From: an uncultured Christensenellaceae bacterium
Lineage (GTDB): Bacteria > Bacillota > Clostridia > Christensenellales > Borkfalkiaceae
Length of the DNA stretch: 64,000 nucleotides
Assembly: GCA_910589015.1 (NCBI GenBank)
Contig: CAJUSA010000001.1
Location: forward strand, 186,001 to 250,000
Direction: 5' to 3'
In this document: one piece after another, positions 1 through 8,658 of the stretch
Layout of the letters: every line of letters begins with the position of its first letter
Numbering within the stretch: position 1 is the first letter of the stretch
Program-made: the position numbers and the translations under genes
Notes under the pieces: generated by a model
What the model was told of the DNA's origin: nothing
Seen by the model: only the letters and a program-made list of their open reading frames with translations
Databases searched by the model: none

Positions 1-2
1 AT

Positions 3-536
3 TGGTACAGTTGCGCGCGTCATACGAATCTTACAAAGATTCACGAACTCTATCCCGAAAAGCGGCTTTATCTGAGCGAATGCTGCGTGGAATATGCCTT
101 AAAAGAGCAAGAGGGCGCCCCCGAGGAATTATTGTGGCGGCACGGCGAACGGTACGGAAGAGAGATTATCGAGGATTTCAACAATTATTCGGAAGGGTGG
201 ATCGATTTCAATCTGGCGCTCAATGCGCAGGGCGGCCCCAACCATGAGGGCAATTATTGCGAGGCGCCGCTGATGTTCGACGGAAAGAAATTGCATTATC
301 TGCCGAGTTATTATTTTATCGGGCATTTTTCACGGTTTATCCGACCGGGGGCGGTTAGACTGTTTACGGCGTGCGGCGAGGATAGCATGTACGCGACGGC
401 GTACCGCAATCCCGACGGAAAGGTCGTTGCCGTCGTGCAGAACGAGGGCGAGGCGCGCACGGTGAGCATGCGATTCGGCAAGCGGGTTGCCGCGCTCGGA
501 TTGCCCGCCCGTTCGGTGCAGACGGTTTTGTTCTAA
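3..536 (+). CDS. GH30 family glycoside hydrolase, C-terminal fragment (cut by window edge)
   Basis: The frame is open from base 3 and gives the last 177 residues of a family GH30 hydrolase (glucosylceramidase, beta-glucanase and xylanase group). The stretch PEKRLYLSECCVE matches the strand that carries the family's catalytic nucleophile, so the Glu of LSE is the likely nucleophile. GWIDFNLALNAQGGPN and YYFIGHFSRFIRPG are typical GH30 core motifs, and the last 60 residues look like the usual C-terminal beta-sandwich. The general acid and any signal peptide lie outside the window. It converges on the GntR/LacI-type regulator and belongs to the glycan locus by position. The substrate cannot be told from this part. 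Confidence 0.85.
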   Translation, partial: WYSCARHTNLTKIHELYPEKRLYLSECCVEYALKEQEGAPEELLWRHGERYGREIIEDFNNYSEGWIDFNLALNAQGGPNHEGNYCEAPLMFDGKKLHYLPSYYFIGHFSRFIRPGAVRLFTACGEDSMYATAYRNPDGKVVAVVQNEGEARTVSMRFGKRVAALGLPARSVQTVLF

Positions 537-556
537 CGTGCCGCAACCGTGCCCTG

Positions 557-1663
557 TCAGTCGAAATGCAGTTCGGTGGGAATGCGTAAAATGGTCTGCT
601 GAATGCGGTTTTCGGGCGCGTCGTGCTGGTTGATGACGATTTCCGCCGCCGTGTAGCCGATTTTTTCGGCGTTCTGCCGAATGAATTTGGGGCGGAAGGA
701 AAGCAGGTCAACGAGTTTATCGAACTCGTCGTCGAAGATGATGAGGTTATCGAGCAGCTCCGTGTTGCCCGCGTCGATGAGGATCTTCGCGGTGATGATG
801 CCGATGCCGCAGATCGACGTGATGATTCCGTCTACTTCGGGGTGTTCTTGCAAAAAGGTTTTAATGGCGCCGTTCACGAATATGTCGATGTGCGTCCAGT
901 GTTTTGCGATCAGTTCTTCCCGAATTTCCATACCGTTTTGTTCGAGCGCTTGCAGGTAGCCCTGCAAGCGCTCTTCTAACGAAAGATCGTTTGTTTCGGG
1001 CAGCGTGATGTAAGCAATGTTGCGCTTGCCCCGCCCGATCAGATACTCGGTTGCCTTGTACATGGCATCGGCGTTGTCGCTCAGCACGCAGGGAATGTTG
1101 GTGTTGAACAGGTTGTTGTCGATAAAGGCAAAGGGGTAATTGCGGAAGGATAGGCGGATCATGTCTTTTTCATAATTTTTGTAGTCAATGGGGAAAATAA
1201 TCATGCCGTCGCTGAACAGCCGCATTTTGCGGATCGCCTCGATTTCCTTTTCGCGTTGCACGTTTACGTTGGCGATCTGCACGAGCCAGTCGTGCTCTTC
1301 GGTGCAGGCGAGAATGCCGTTGACGATGTTGATGTAATAACGGCTCGTAATATCGGGCACGATGACCGAAAGCACATTTTTGGTCGTGATCTTCGATTTG
1401 TTTTTTTCGGGCTGGTTCAAAAGCGCCATGGCTTCTTTGCGGGTGATGCGGGGCGAAATATACGAGCCCTTGCCCTTGACGCGCACGATCAGTCCTTCGT
1501 CCTCGAGATCGTTGAGCGTGCGTTTCGCCGTGATGCGGCTGACCGAAAAGGCGTGCACGAGCTGCGATTCGCTCGGCAGAATATAATCTTCCTTTCCGGC
1601 GTTGTCGGCGATGAGTTGCTTGATATAGAGTTTGAGCTGTTCGTAAAGGGGCGTGCGTTTCAT
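557..1663 (-). CDS. GntR-type transcriptional regulator with LacI-like sugar-sensing domain
   Basis: A 368-residue regulator. Residues 1-70 form a GntR winged helix-turn-helix (ILPSESQLVHAFSVSRITAKRTLNDLEDEG, of which SESQL..AFSVSR is the recognition part). From about residue 95 the protein is a periplasmic-binding-like effector domain of the LacI/GalR type (VLSVIVPDITSRYYINIVNG). This architecture is known from AraR of Bacillus. The gene is divergent from the sugar importer, with a consensus promoter at 1685-1713 and an AGGA ribosome site. Most likely it represses the importer operon and is released by an imported sugar. The effector is unknown. Confidence 0.85.
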   Translation of the reverse strand: MKRTPLYEQLKLYIKQLIADNAGKEDYILPSESQLVHAFSVSRITAKRTLNDLEDEGLIVRVKGKGSYISPRITRKEAMALLNQPEKNKSKITTKNVLSVIVPDITSRYYINIVNGILACTEEHDWLVQIANVNVQREKEIEAIRKMRLFSDGMIIFPIDYKNYEKDMIRLSFRNYPFAFIDNNLFNTNIPCVLSDNADAMYKATEYLIGRGKRNIAYITLPETNDLSLEERLQGYLQALEQNGMEIREELIAKHWTHIDIFVNGAIKTFLQEHPEVDGIITSICGIGIITAKILIDAGNTELLDNLIIFDDEFDKLVDLLSFRPKFIRQNAEKIGYTAAEIVINQHDAPENRIQQTILRIPTELHFD

Positions 1664-1684
1664 AATATTTTTTCCTTGCCGATT

Positions 1685-1713
1685 ATTATACCGCGCCCGC
1701 CTGCGTTTGTCAA
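1685..1713 (-). promoter_or_regulatory. Sigma-A promoter of the GntR/LacI-type regulator
   Basis: On the minus strand TTGACA (1713-1708) and TATAAT (1690-1685) are separated by 17 bases, 22 bases ahead of the regulator's start codon. Confidence 0.75.
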
Positions 1714-1720
1714 GGCGACA

Positions 1721-1736
1721 TGGTATATTTATATCA
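1721..1736. promoter_or_regulatory. Candidate operator between regulator and importer
   Basis: TGGTATATTTATATCA is an imperfect palindrome (arms TGGTATA and TATATCA) just upstream of the regulator's -35 box and upstream of the importer promoter. Its place between divergent genes suits an autoregulating GntR/LacI protein. It does not resemble the known AraR box. Inference only. Confidence 0.35.
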
Positions 1737-1766
1737 GGTTTTTGCGTGAAAAAACTAAGTTACATA

Positions 1767-1795
1767 TTGTAATTTCAACCGTTCCGTGTTATGCT
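1767..1795 (+). promoter_or_regulatory. Probable promoter of the importer operon
   Basis: TTGTAA (1767-1772) and TATGCT (1790-1795) lie 17 bases apart, about 48 bases before the binding-protein start. A second weaker pair, TTGCGT (1742) and TATTGT (1765), overlaps it. Confidence 0.5.
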
Positions 1796-1843
1796 TAATT
1801 TGCTTTTAGGCGCAGGAAATTAAAAAGATAAGGAGTAAAAAAG

Positions 1844-3424
1844 ATGAAGAAACCCGTATTTTGTGCATTGGCGGTCGTGATGGCGGCGTCGGTATGCGTT
1901 GCCGCGGCAGGTTGCGGCGGAAAGGGGGCGGAAGTGGAAATCGTCGTGGACGGCGGCGGACAGAACGCCCATTTCAATTCCACGAAATCGATGATTTACG
2001 ACAAGTATGCCAATCCCTATCCCTACAACACACTCGAAAAAATCGGCGAAGAATGGAGCAAGGCGCACCCCGGTTACAAAATCAAGATCGCCTCGTCTTC
2101 GCTCAATAACGACAACGAAACGATGCGTCCCGCGCTCAATCAAGGCACGGCGCCCGAGATCTTGTTTTACCTCGGCACGACGATTGCCGAAGATATGTCG
2201 AAGGGTTGGTTCGTCGATTTGAATGAATACATGGAAAAACCCAACAAATACAGCGCGGAAGGCGAAGCGGGCAGCGTACACTGGAAGGATATTTACAGCG
2301 CGGAAGAATATTCCACCACGCTGGCGCCCAACGGCATGAAGTACACCGCGGAAATGGAAAAGAATCCCATCGGATTTATCTACAACAAGACGGTGTTCCA
2401 AGCGTCGGGCATTACCGAAACGCCCGAAACGTTTGCGGATTTCATGGAGGCGCAGGATAAGGTGTACGAATACGCCCTTTCGCAGGGTAAGGGCGACAGC
2501 ACGGCGGATAATTATCTTTGCCCGTATTTTCCTTATTATCCGTGGTACGACAGCGTCATCGAATCGTCGCTCTACGGCGAATATCTCGAATATTACGACG
2601 TGATCAAAAAAGACGGCGTGCTCGACGCGCAGGAAACCGCCCGCGCGTACATGACGAAAGATTCCAAAGGAACGCGGCTCTATTCGCCCGACGACGCCCG
2701 CGCCAAGGAAAAGGCGCGCCTGACGACGGTGATGACCAAATACTATCCCGTCAACTTCGAAAGTTATTATGCCGAACAGCAGTTTGTCGGGGGAAATCTT
2801 GCCATGCTCGAGGTGTTGGGCGGCTCGATCCGCAAAATCGTCGATTCGGTCGACGGAAAATTCGAGATCGGCGTGTTCCCGTATCCCGTACTCACGCAAA
2901 AACCCGCGGACGCGGAAAACGGCGATTATTATACAACCTACAACGTCGACAGGCACGTCCGCCGCGGACTTTCGGGCTATTCGACGGGCTGGGCGGTTAC
3001 AAACTCCGCCGTGGCGAAGGGGCAGGACGTCGTCGATATGTGCGTCGACTTCCTCATGTACGTCACGAGTTATGCGATAAACGACCGTATGATCAACGAC
3101 AAGGGCTTTTCCATTCCGCTCTCGGGCAACACCGAGTATGAGTATTTCAAGACGCTTGCGGCGGAATACGAAGCCGACAGCGCCGACAAAACGACGCTTG
3201 CATGGGCGGCGGTCTGCCCGGGCGGCGCGCTCAACAAAACCTATTACGACGCGAACTATCTTACGCGCATGGAAATCATCAAGGCAAAGGGAAATCAGGA
3301 AACCATCGATCTGAAACTTGCCGGGCTGCTCTCGTCGTTCACGACGGCGGTCAACAACGTCTATAAACAGAATTCCTGGAACCGCGACGAATGGCCCGCT
3401 TACACGGGACCCGACATCACCTGA
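1844..3424 (+). CDS. Carbohydrate ABC transporter substrate-binding lipoprotein
   Basis: A 526-residue extracellular solute-binding protein of the family 1 type. The N-terminus is a lipoprotein signal with a VAAAGC lipobox near residue 24, so it should be anchored to the outer face of the membrane. NGMKYTAEMEKNPIGFIYNKTVF and the tail YSTGWAVTNSA are like those of large oligosaccharide-binding proteins. It is preceded by AAGGAG and followed after 30 bases by the first permease. Its size, over 100 residues longer than the usual maltose-type binder, points to an oligosaccharide ligand. The sugar itself cannot be named. Confidence 0.88.
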   Translation: MKKPVFCALAVVMAASVCVAAAGCGGKGAEVEIVVDGGGQNAHFNSTKSMIYDKYANPYPYNTLEKIGEEWSKAHPGYKIKIASSSLNNDNETMRPALNQGTAPEILFYLGTTIAEDMSKGWFVDLNEYMEKPNKYSAEGEAGSVHWKDIYSAEEYSTTLAPNGMKYTAEMEKNPIGFIYNKTVFQASGITETPETFADFMEAQDKVYEYALSQGKGDSTADNYLCPYFPYYPWYDSVIESSLYGEYLEYYDVIKKDGVLDAQETARAYMTKDSKGTRLYSPDDARAKEKARLTTVMTKYYPVNFESYYAEQQFVGGNLAMLEVLGGSIRKIVDSVDGKFEIGVFPYPVLTQKPADAENGDYYTTYNVDRHVRRGLSGYSTGWAVTNSAVAKGQDVVDMCVDFLMYVTSYAINDRMINDKGFSIPLSGNTEYEYFKTLAAEYEADSADKTTLAWAAVCPGGALNKTYYDANYLTRMEIIKAKGNQETIDLKLAGLLSSFTTAVNNVYKQNSWNRDEWPAYTGPDIT

Positions 3425-3454
3425 TCAATGCGCCCGCAGGGCAAAGGATAAAAT

Positions 3455-4420
3455 ATGGAAACGAAGAAAGACGCCGCAGTTGCGGCAACAACCCGTCGAC
3501 AGGGGCGGAACAAAAATTCGGACGGCAGGAAAAAGCGTTCGTCTTTCCGCAAAAGCGGTTACGAAGGTTTGCTCTGGATCTTGCCTGCGGCGGTGCTTCT
3601 TCTCATCTTCAGTTATTATCCGCCGCTCGACGCGTTTTATCATTCGCTTACCGACTGGAACGGCACGACGGCGCACTTTATCGGGTTCGATAACTTCGTG
3701 CGGGTGTTCCGCGATACGCTCTTCTGGCGTTCGTTCGGCACCATGCTCTTTCTCACGCTGTCGTGCATGATCATCGGCAATATCTGCACTCTTCTGCTTG
3801 CCGAGCTTATCTATAACAACAAAAGTAAGCGCATGAGTTCGTTTTTCCGCTTTATGTATGTGCTGCCCGCCATTATCCCCGGCATCGTGACGATCATGCT
3901 GTGGGGTAAGATCATCCTTACGGGCTCGCCGAGCGGGATCATGAACACGATCGTCGGCTGGTTCGGCGTATCGCCGCAGGGGTGGTTCTATGCCGAAAAC
4001 ACCGTGCTGGCGTCGATCATTCTTTACGGTTTTCCGTGGATGGGCGGCACGAGTTTCCTCATCTACCTCGCGGGACTGAACGGCATCGACGAATCGATCA
4101 TCGAAGCGGCGAAACTCGACGGTATTTCTACCTTTCAGCGTATTATCATGATCGATCTTCCCCTCATCAAAGGGCAACTCAAATACTTTTTGATCATGGG
4201 GCTGATAGGCGGGATTCAGGGCTACACACTGCAATACGCTATCACGAACGGCGGACCGGGCGACAGCTATGTATCCATGGTGCCGGGGTATTATTTGTAC
4301 AAAGCGGCGATGAACGATTCGGAATACGGCTATTCGTGCGCCATGGGCGTGGTGCTCTTTGTCATCATTCTCGCGATCACCGTCATCAACAACAAATTTA
4401 TCAAAACGGAGGAAGAGTAA
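3455..4420 (+). CDS. Sugar ABC transporter permease, MalF/UgpA type
   Basis: A 321-residue inner-membrane permease. After a basic cytoplasmic N-terminus (residues 1-38) it has about six hydrophobic helices, beginning with LWILPAAVLLLIFSYYPPLDAF, the usual start of MalF-like subunits. The EAA coupling loop is seen as EAAKLDGISTFQRIIMIDLPLIK near residue 225, which contacts the ATPase. It overlaps the next permease by TAATG, so the two are translationally coupled. No ATP-binding gene is found in the window, so a shared MsiK/UgpC-type ATPase elsewhere probably powers the pump. Confidence 0.92.
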   Translation: METKKDAAVAATTRRQGRNKNSDGRKKRSSFRKSGYEGLLWILPAAVLLLIFSYYPPLDAFYHSLTDWNGTTAHFIGFDNFVRVFRDTLFWRSFGTMLFLTLSCMIIGNICTLLLAELIYNNKSKRMSSFFRFMYVLPAIIPGIVTIMLWGKIILTGSPSGIMNTIVGWFGVSPQGWFYAENTVLASIILYGFPWMGGTSFLIYLAGLNGIDESIIEAAKLDGISTFQRIIMIDLPLIKGQLKYFLIMGLIGGIQGYTLQYAITNGGPGDSYVSMVPGYYLYKAAMNDSEYGYSCAMGVVLFVIILAITVINNKFIKTEEE

Positions 4421-5310
4421 TGGAAAACGAAATGACCGCCTCCGCGGAATGCGCGCAACCCGCGCCCGAAAAAAAGAAAAAGCCGATCAGGATCCGTCCT
4501 GCGCAGATCATTCTCAACGCCGTCACGATCATTCTGTTGCTGTTTACGCTCTTTCCGTTCTATGTAATGGTCATCAACGCCTTCAAAACGCCTACGCAGT
4601 TTCTCGTCGATCCGCTGGGTCTGCCCACCGAATGGGTGTTCAATTACTTCCGCTTCGCGTGGGAATACGTCAAGAGTTATTTCGTCAATACGATCATCAT
4701 TGCGGCGGCGGAAGTCGTGTTCGCCGTCATCGTCAATGCGGCGGCGGCTTACGGTTTTTCGCGGTTCCGCTTTAAGGGGCGCGACGCGCTCTTCATGGGC
4801 ATTCTCGCGATCATGATGATCCCCGGCGTGTTGACGCTCATTCCGCAGTATGCGCTCGTGCACAACATGGGGCTTACGGGTTCGCTCTTCGGCGTCATTC
4901 TGCCGCAGATCGCCTCGCCCTTCAATATCTTCCTGCTCAAAAACTTTTTGCAGGGATTGCCGCAGGAAGTGTTCGAGGCGGCGGAAATCGACGGCGCGTC
5001 GGGCGTGACCAAATTCTTCCTGTTCGCCGTGCCTCTTTCCAAACCCATTCTGTTCACGGTGGGGCTGACGACGCTCATGGGCTGTTGGAACGATCTGATC
5101 TGGCCCCGCCTGATCCTGCTGGGGCATGAAGATTTGTATACGATCAGCGTGGGCATCATGGAACTGACGAACATGTACGGCAACGAATCGTTCGGCATGG
5201 GCGTGCCGCTCGCGGCATACTGCATCGTTTCGATCCCGTTGCTCGTAGCGTTCTTCTGCACGTCGAAGCAATTCATAAAAGGGCTTTCGGCGGGCGCGAT
5301 CAAAATGTAA
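4420..5310 (+). CDS. Sugar ABC transporter permease, MalG/UgpE type
   Basis: A 296-residue partner permease. The start at 4420 is chosen because its ATG overlaps the stop of the first permease (TAATG) and lies after GGAGGAAGAG. It opens with a short basic arm, then a helix ending in FPFYVMVINAFKT, the MalG-family signature. The EAA loop is EAAEIDGASGVTKFFLFAVPLSKP near residue 187. The reading frame stays open far upstream inside the first permease, which is chance. Confidence 0.92.
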   Translation: MENEMTASAECAQPAPEKKKKPIRIRPAQIILNAVTIILLLFTLFPFYVMVINAFKTPTQFLVDPLGLPTEWVFNYFRFAWEYVKSYFVNTIIIAAAEVVFAVIVNAAAAYGFSRFRFKGRDALFMGILAIMMIPGVLTLIPQYALVHNMGLTGSLFGVILPQIASPFNIFLLKNFLQGLPQEVFEAAEIDGASGVTKFFLFAVPLSKPILFTVGLTTLMGCWNDLIWPRLILLGHEDLYTISVGIMELTNMYGNESFGMGVPLAAYCIVSIPLLVAFFCTSKQFIKGLSAGAIKM

Positions 5311-5328
5311 AACAAAAAGGGGGTTACG

Positions 5329-6372
5329 ATGAAAAGAATTTTCAAAACGGCGGCTGCCGCCTTGTTGCTTGCGGCGTTTGTGTTGCCTGCGGCGGCGTGC
5401 GGCGGCACGCAGGACGGCGGCGAAGAGCACTACCGCGAACGCCTTTCCGATACGACCTTTCAGGAAGGGTTGAGCGTTTCGGGCTTGCAGTCGATGAACG
5501 TCAGCCGTACCTGGTGGAAGTACCGCGGCACCGCGAACGAAACAATCACGCCGTACTGGGAACTCGGGCAGTATTGCGATCTTTCGACGACGCGCTACCG
5601 CAAGGACGCCGACGGCAACGACGTATGGCGTTACGACGCGACGAAAAACGACCTCACGTTGGGCACGATCTTCGACGAAGGATACGGCATCGAGGGCGTT
5701 GACGGAGATTACGAAACGCTGACCAATCAGTCGGGCAGTAAATATGTATCGGTCAAACGCGCCACGGGCGAGATCAACCTCAACGTCGATACAAGCAAGG
5801 AATATCTCGACGAGGCGGGCAACATTTCGCCGCGCCGCAACGGCGAGGACTGGGTGCACCTGATTTTAGGGCAGAGCGCGGGCGGCGTGGTCATCGCCGA
5901 TTATTCGGAAATCTGGGTGGAACTCGATTTCTGTTTAACGCAGACCGAAATTATCAACGAGGCGGGCGGGGCAAGTCAGTTTCAGTGGATTTTTTCGGTG
6001 AAGGATAACGACAGCGTCGTGGGCGATTATTTCTGGTTCAATATCACGCTGTACGACAACCGTTACCCTTCCTTCCCCGGCGGCGGACAGTTCGACAGCG
6101 GCAAAGCCGATGCGACAAACAAATTCATTTACGCGCCTTCGAGCGATAAGCTCTACGAAGGGGAAATCGAGAGCGGCAAGGAATACAAGGTGCGCCTGAA
6201 TATCCGTCCGCTGTTGGAAGAGGCGTTTTCGATCGCCAAAGGAAAAGGCGCGCTCGAACAGTCGCAATTTACTTCGATGGCGCTCAATTCCCTCAATATC
6301 GGCTGGGAAGTGACGCACGTTGCCAGGATGGGCGTGAAAATATCGCACATATCCCTCAAAACCAAGGAATAA
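5329..6372 (+). CDS. Uncharacterised lipoprotein, family of four paralogs in this locus (copy 1)
   Basis: A 347-residue secreted protein with a lipoprotein leader (lipobox AAAC near residue 24). I do not recognise a named domain. It shares a pattern with the genes at 6383, 7254 and 14854: a W.L.Q(W/Y) motif (YWELGQYC), a W..LI..Q strand, QFQWIFSV, a YD.R motif (LYDNRYP), and NIGWEVTH near the end. The pattern of alternating hydrophobic strands suggests a beta-sandwich, as in carbohydrate-binding modules or lyases. It follows the permease by 18 bases with a G-rich ribosome site. A role in binding or trimming the imported glycan is an inference. Confidence 0.75.
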   Translation: MKRIFKTAAAALLLAAFVLPAAACGGTQDGGEEHYRERLSDTTFQEGLSVSGLQSMNVSRTWWKYRGTANETITPYWELGQYCDLSTTRYRKDADGNDVWRYDATKNDLTLGTIFDEGYGIEGVDGDYETLTNQSGSKYVSVKRATGEINLNVDTSKEYLDEAGNISPRRNGEDWVHLILGQSAGGVVIADYSEIWVELDFCLTQTEIINEAGGASQFQWIFSVKDNDSVVGDYFWFNITLYDNRYPSFPGGGQFDSGKADATNKFIYAPSSDKLYEGEIESGKEYKVRLNIRPLLEEAFSIAKGKGALEQSQFTSMALNSLNIGWEVTHVARMGVKISHISLKTKE

Positions 6373-6382
6373 GGAGGGCAAG

Positions 6383-7231
6383 ATGGAACTGTTGCGTAAT
6401 CTTGATTTTTCCGACGGGTTCGAATTGCACCACGTTGAAAAACGCGTGACCAACCGACCCGTTGCCATATTCAATCTCAAAAACACGGCGAAGGCGTATC
6501 CCGCTTGGCAGCTTGCGCAATGGTGCTGCAAGCACAACCTTGCCGATGCGACCGAACGCGTTACGCAGAACGGCGCCTACGTCATCGGTGACGCGAGCAA
6601 GTGCGTCACGGTCGACGTTGAACAGGGCACCATTTCGCTCGAACTCAACACTTCGGAAGAGTACACCGTGTCGCGTGTGGAAGGCGAGGGCTGGCCGCAT
6701 ATCCTCATCGAGCAGATCTTCGAAAAGAAAGTATCGGTGATGAACGCGAAGAAGATCGAGCTCGAAATCGAGCTGAGCATCGATAAAGTGACCTGCCGCC
6801 AGAAGGAACCCGTCGAACACTACCACACGGCGCAGTTTTCCTGGATCTTCGCCCTTGCCGACCGCTCGGGCGGAACAGGCGACGGCGACTTTATCTGGTT
6901 CGGTTGCCCCGTATACGACTTCCGTTTTCCGCTGCCGGGCGAGTTCCGCGCAAAGGACGGCGGCAAACCCGAGAATACGGGCAAATACATTTATTTCATT
7001 GATTCGCGCCATTACCTGAGCGAGCCCGTGGCGATCGGCAAACGCGTTCGGCTGAAAATCGACGTCACGCAGCACATGAAAGAGGCGATCCGCGACGCCA
7101 AAGCCAAGGGCTATCTGCCCGAAAGCAGGGCGGAAGATATCGTTCTCGAAAATAACAACCTCGGTTGGGAAGTAACGGGCACGTTCGACGTCGGGTTGAC
7201 GTTTTACCGCCTGTCGGTCGACGTGCAGTAA
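6383..7231 (+). CDS. Uncharacterised protein, leaderless member of the four-paralog family (copy 2)
   Basis: A 282-residue relative of the neighbouring lipoproteins that begins directly at the shared domain (MELLRNLDFSDGFELHH) with no signal peptide. It keeps the family motifs: WQLAQWC, WPHILIEQ, QFSWIFAL, the DGGKPENTGKYIY block and NLGWEVTGTFDV. The start after AAGGAGGG is clear, so the missing leader is not a start error. It may act in the cytoplasm on the imported product or be exported another way. No catalytic site can be assigned. Confidence 0.72.
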   Translation: MELLRNLDFSDGFELHHVEKRVTNRPVAIFNLKNTAKAYPAWQLAQWCCKHNLADATERVTQNGAYVIGDASKCVTVDVEQGTISLELNTSEEYTVSRVEGEGWPHILIEQIFEKKVSVMNAKKIELEIELSIDKVTCRQKEPVEHYHTAQFSWIFALADRSGGTGDGDFIWFGCPVYDFRFPLPGEFRAKDGGKPENTGKYIYFIDSRHYLSEPVAIGKRVRLKIDVTQHMKEAIRDAKAKGYLPESRAEDIVLENNNLGWEVTGTFDVGLTFYRLSVDVQ

Positions 7232-7253
7232 GCGCGTTCGAAAAGGGGAAAAC

Positions 7254-8372
7254 ATGAAAAAAATAAAAAAAGGAATTGCTTTGATTATGGCATTGAGTTT
7301 GGCAGGCGTGTTCGTCGGTTGCGGCGGAAGCGCGGGAAATCCCGGCGGGGAACTTCCGCCGATCATCGACGAAACGCCCGAATGGCAGAAGATCGGGCAG
7401 GAAGATACGCTCATCGAGCGCCCGCTCGTCAACGACGGAAAGGTGCAGGAAATTCTGCGCGACATGAACTTTTCGCGCGGGCTCGACGTTTCGAAGTTTC
7501 ATTCCAACACCTCGGGCGGCATTCCCGAGGGTACGCTCGACTTCGGCGGAAAATGCGCCGCGGGCGGCGCGGTGTGGAGTATGGGGCAGTGGGGGTGCAC
7601 GATCTCGCTCATGGACGCGGATTTCGTGCGCGACGGCTCGCGCGTCAGTTACGACGACGGCAGCAAGCTCTATGCTTTCGACGCCGCCAAAACGGGCAAT
7701 ATTTCGCTTGCGATCAAGGGCAGCGCGGAATACGGCAAGGACGAGAACGGCGAATACCGCGACCGTTTGCAGGCAGTCGAAAACTGGCCGCACAATATCA
7801 TCGGGCAGAGCATTCCCCAAAATTTGGGCGAGGTAAAGGGCGCCGACCGTTTGATGTGGGAATGCGAATACACCGTTACGCAGTGCGATCGTCTTACGAA
7901 GTACCCCGTCAATAAAGATCTGCATGCGGCGCAGTTTCAGTGGTTCGTTTCCATGTATAACAACAACCCGAACACCGAAAGTTACCGACAGTCGGTGTGG
8001 TTCGGGTTCAGCATGTTCGATACGCGCAGTATGAACGCCTGCCCCGCGGGCATGGCTGCGTTCGACGGCGGCAAAGAGGACAACACGGGCATGTTTATTT
8101 ATATGTTTTCGCTGGCGCAGGCAGACGATACGCTCGAATGGAACGTGATCGAAAAGCCTACTTCGGTCGTGGGGCAGCGCCGCACGGTGAAGGTCGACGT
8201 GTTGCCCTTCATCAAAGCGGGCGTCGCGTCGGCGCAGAGAAAGGGCGCCCTCAAAGGCGCGACGTATGAAGACATGGTGTTCGGTTCCACCAACATCGGT
8301 TGGGAAATTCCGGGCAGTTACGACGTCAGCGTGGACATTCACGCCATGAACATGTATAAGGTGTTCGAATAA
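7254..8372 (+). CDS. Uncharacterised lipoprotein of the four-paralog family (copy 3)
   Basis: A 372-residue lipoprotein (leader MKKIKKGIALIMALSLAG, lipobox FVGC near residue 23). The mature part has the family signature: MNFSRGLDVSKF, VWSMGQWG, WPHNIIGQ, QFQWFVSM, WFGFSMFDTR, DGGKEDNTGMFIY and NIGWEIPGSYDVSVDI. It follows copy 2 by 22 bases in the same operon. It is the last gene before a repeat-filled gap, so transcription may weaken here. Function unknown. Confidence 0.74.
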   Translation: MKKIKKGIALIMALSLAGVFVGCGGSAGNPGGELPPIIDETPEWQKIGQEDTLIERPLVNDGKVQEILRDMNFSRGLDVSKFHSNTSGGIPEGTLDFGGKCAAGGAVWSMGQWGCTISLMDADFVRDGSRVSYDDGSKLYAFDAAKTGNISLAIKGSAEYGKDENGEYRDRLQAVENWPHNIIGQSIPQNLGEVKGADRLMWECEYTVTQCDRLTKYPVNKDLHAAQFQWFVSMYNNNPNTESYRQSVWFGFSMFDTRSMNACPAGMAAFDGGKEDNTGMFIYMFSLAQADDTLEWNVIEKPTSVVGQRRTVKVDVLPFIKAGVASAQRKGALKGATYEDMVFGSTNIGWEIPGSYDVSVDIHAMNMYKVFE

Positions 8373-8382
8373 AAAATCGGGT

Positions 8383-8610
8383 AGAGATGTTTCCGCTCGC
8401 TACGCTCGGTCAACATGACAAAAGTAAAACGCGGTCAACATGACAATAGAGTCGAAACGCAGGCAGTGTTACGTTGTCATTTCGAGCGAAGTCGAGAAAT
8501 CTGAAAAAGAAGAGATGTTTCCGCTCGCTACGCTCGGTCAACATGACAAAAGTAAAACGCAGTCAACATGACAAGAGAGTGAAAACGCGGTCAACATGAC
8601 AAAAAAATAA
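8383..8610. repeat. REP-like intergenic repeat cluster A
   Basis: This gap of 286 bases (8373-8658) is filled by repeats. A block beginning AGAGATGTTTCCGCTCGCTA occurs twice (about 8383 and 8512), each running into several GTCAACATGAC units. Between them lies TGTCATTTCGAGCGAAGTCG, the left arm of the hairpin unit seen at 46.8, 54.3 and 63.8 kb. Nothing here looks coding. Confidence 0.8.
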
Positions 8611-8658
8611 ATAAGGAATTGAAAGCCGGAAAGGCTTCAAAAAATAGGAGGAAAAAGT

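Noticed and set aside
3982..4419. Upstream in-frame extension of the second permease
   Set aside because: It overlaps the first permease in another frame; the coupled ATG at 4420 with GGAGGAAGAG gives the normal start.
8383..8610. Possible CRISPR array
   Set aside because: Repeats are of unequal length and spacing, form hairpin units found elsewhere between genes, and no cas genes are near.
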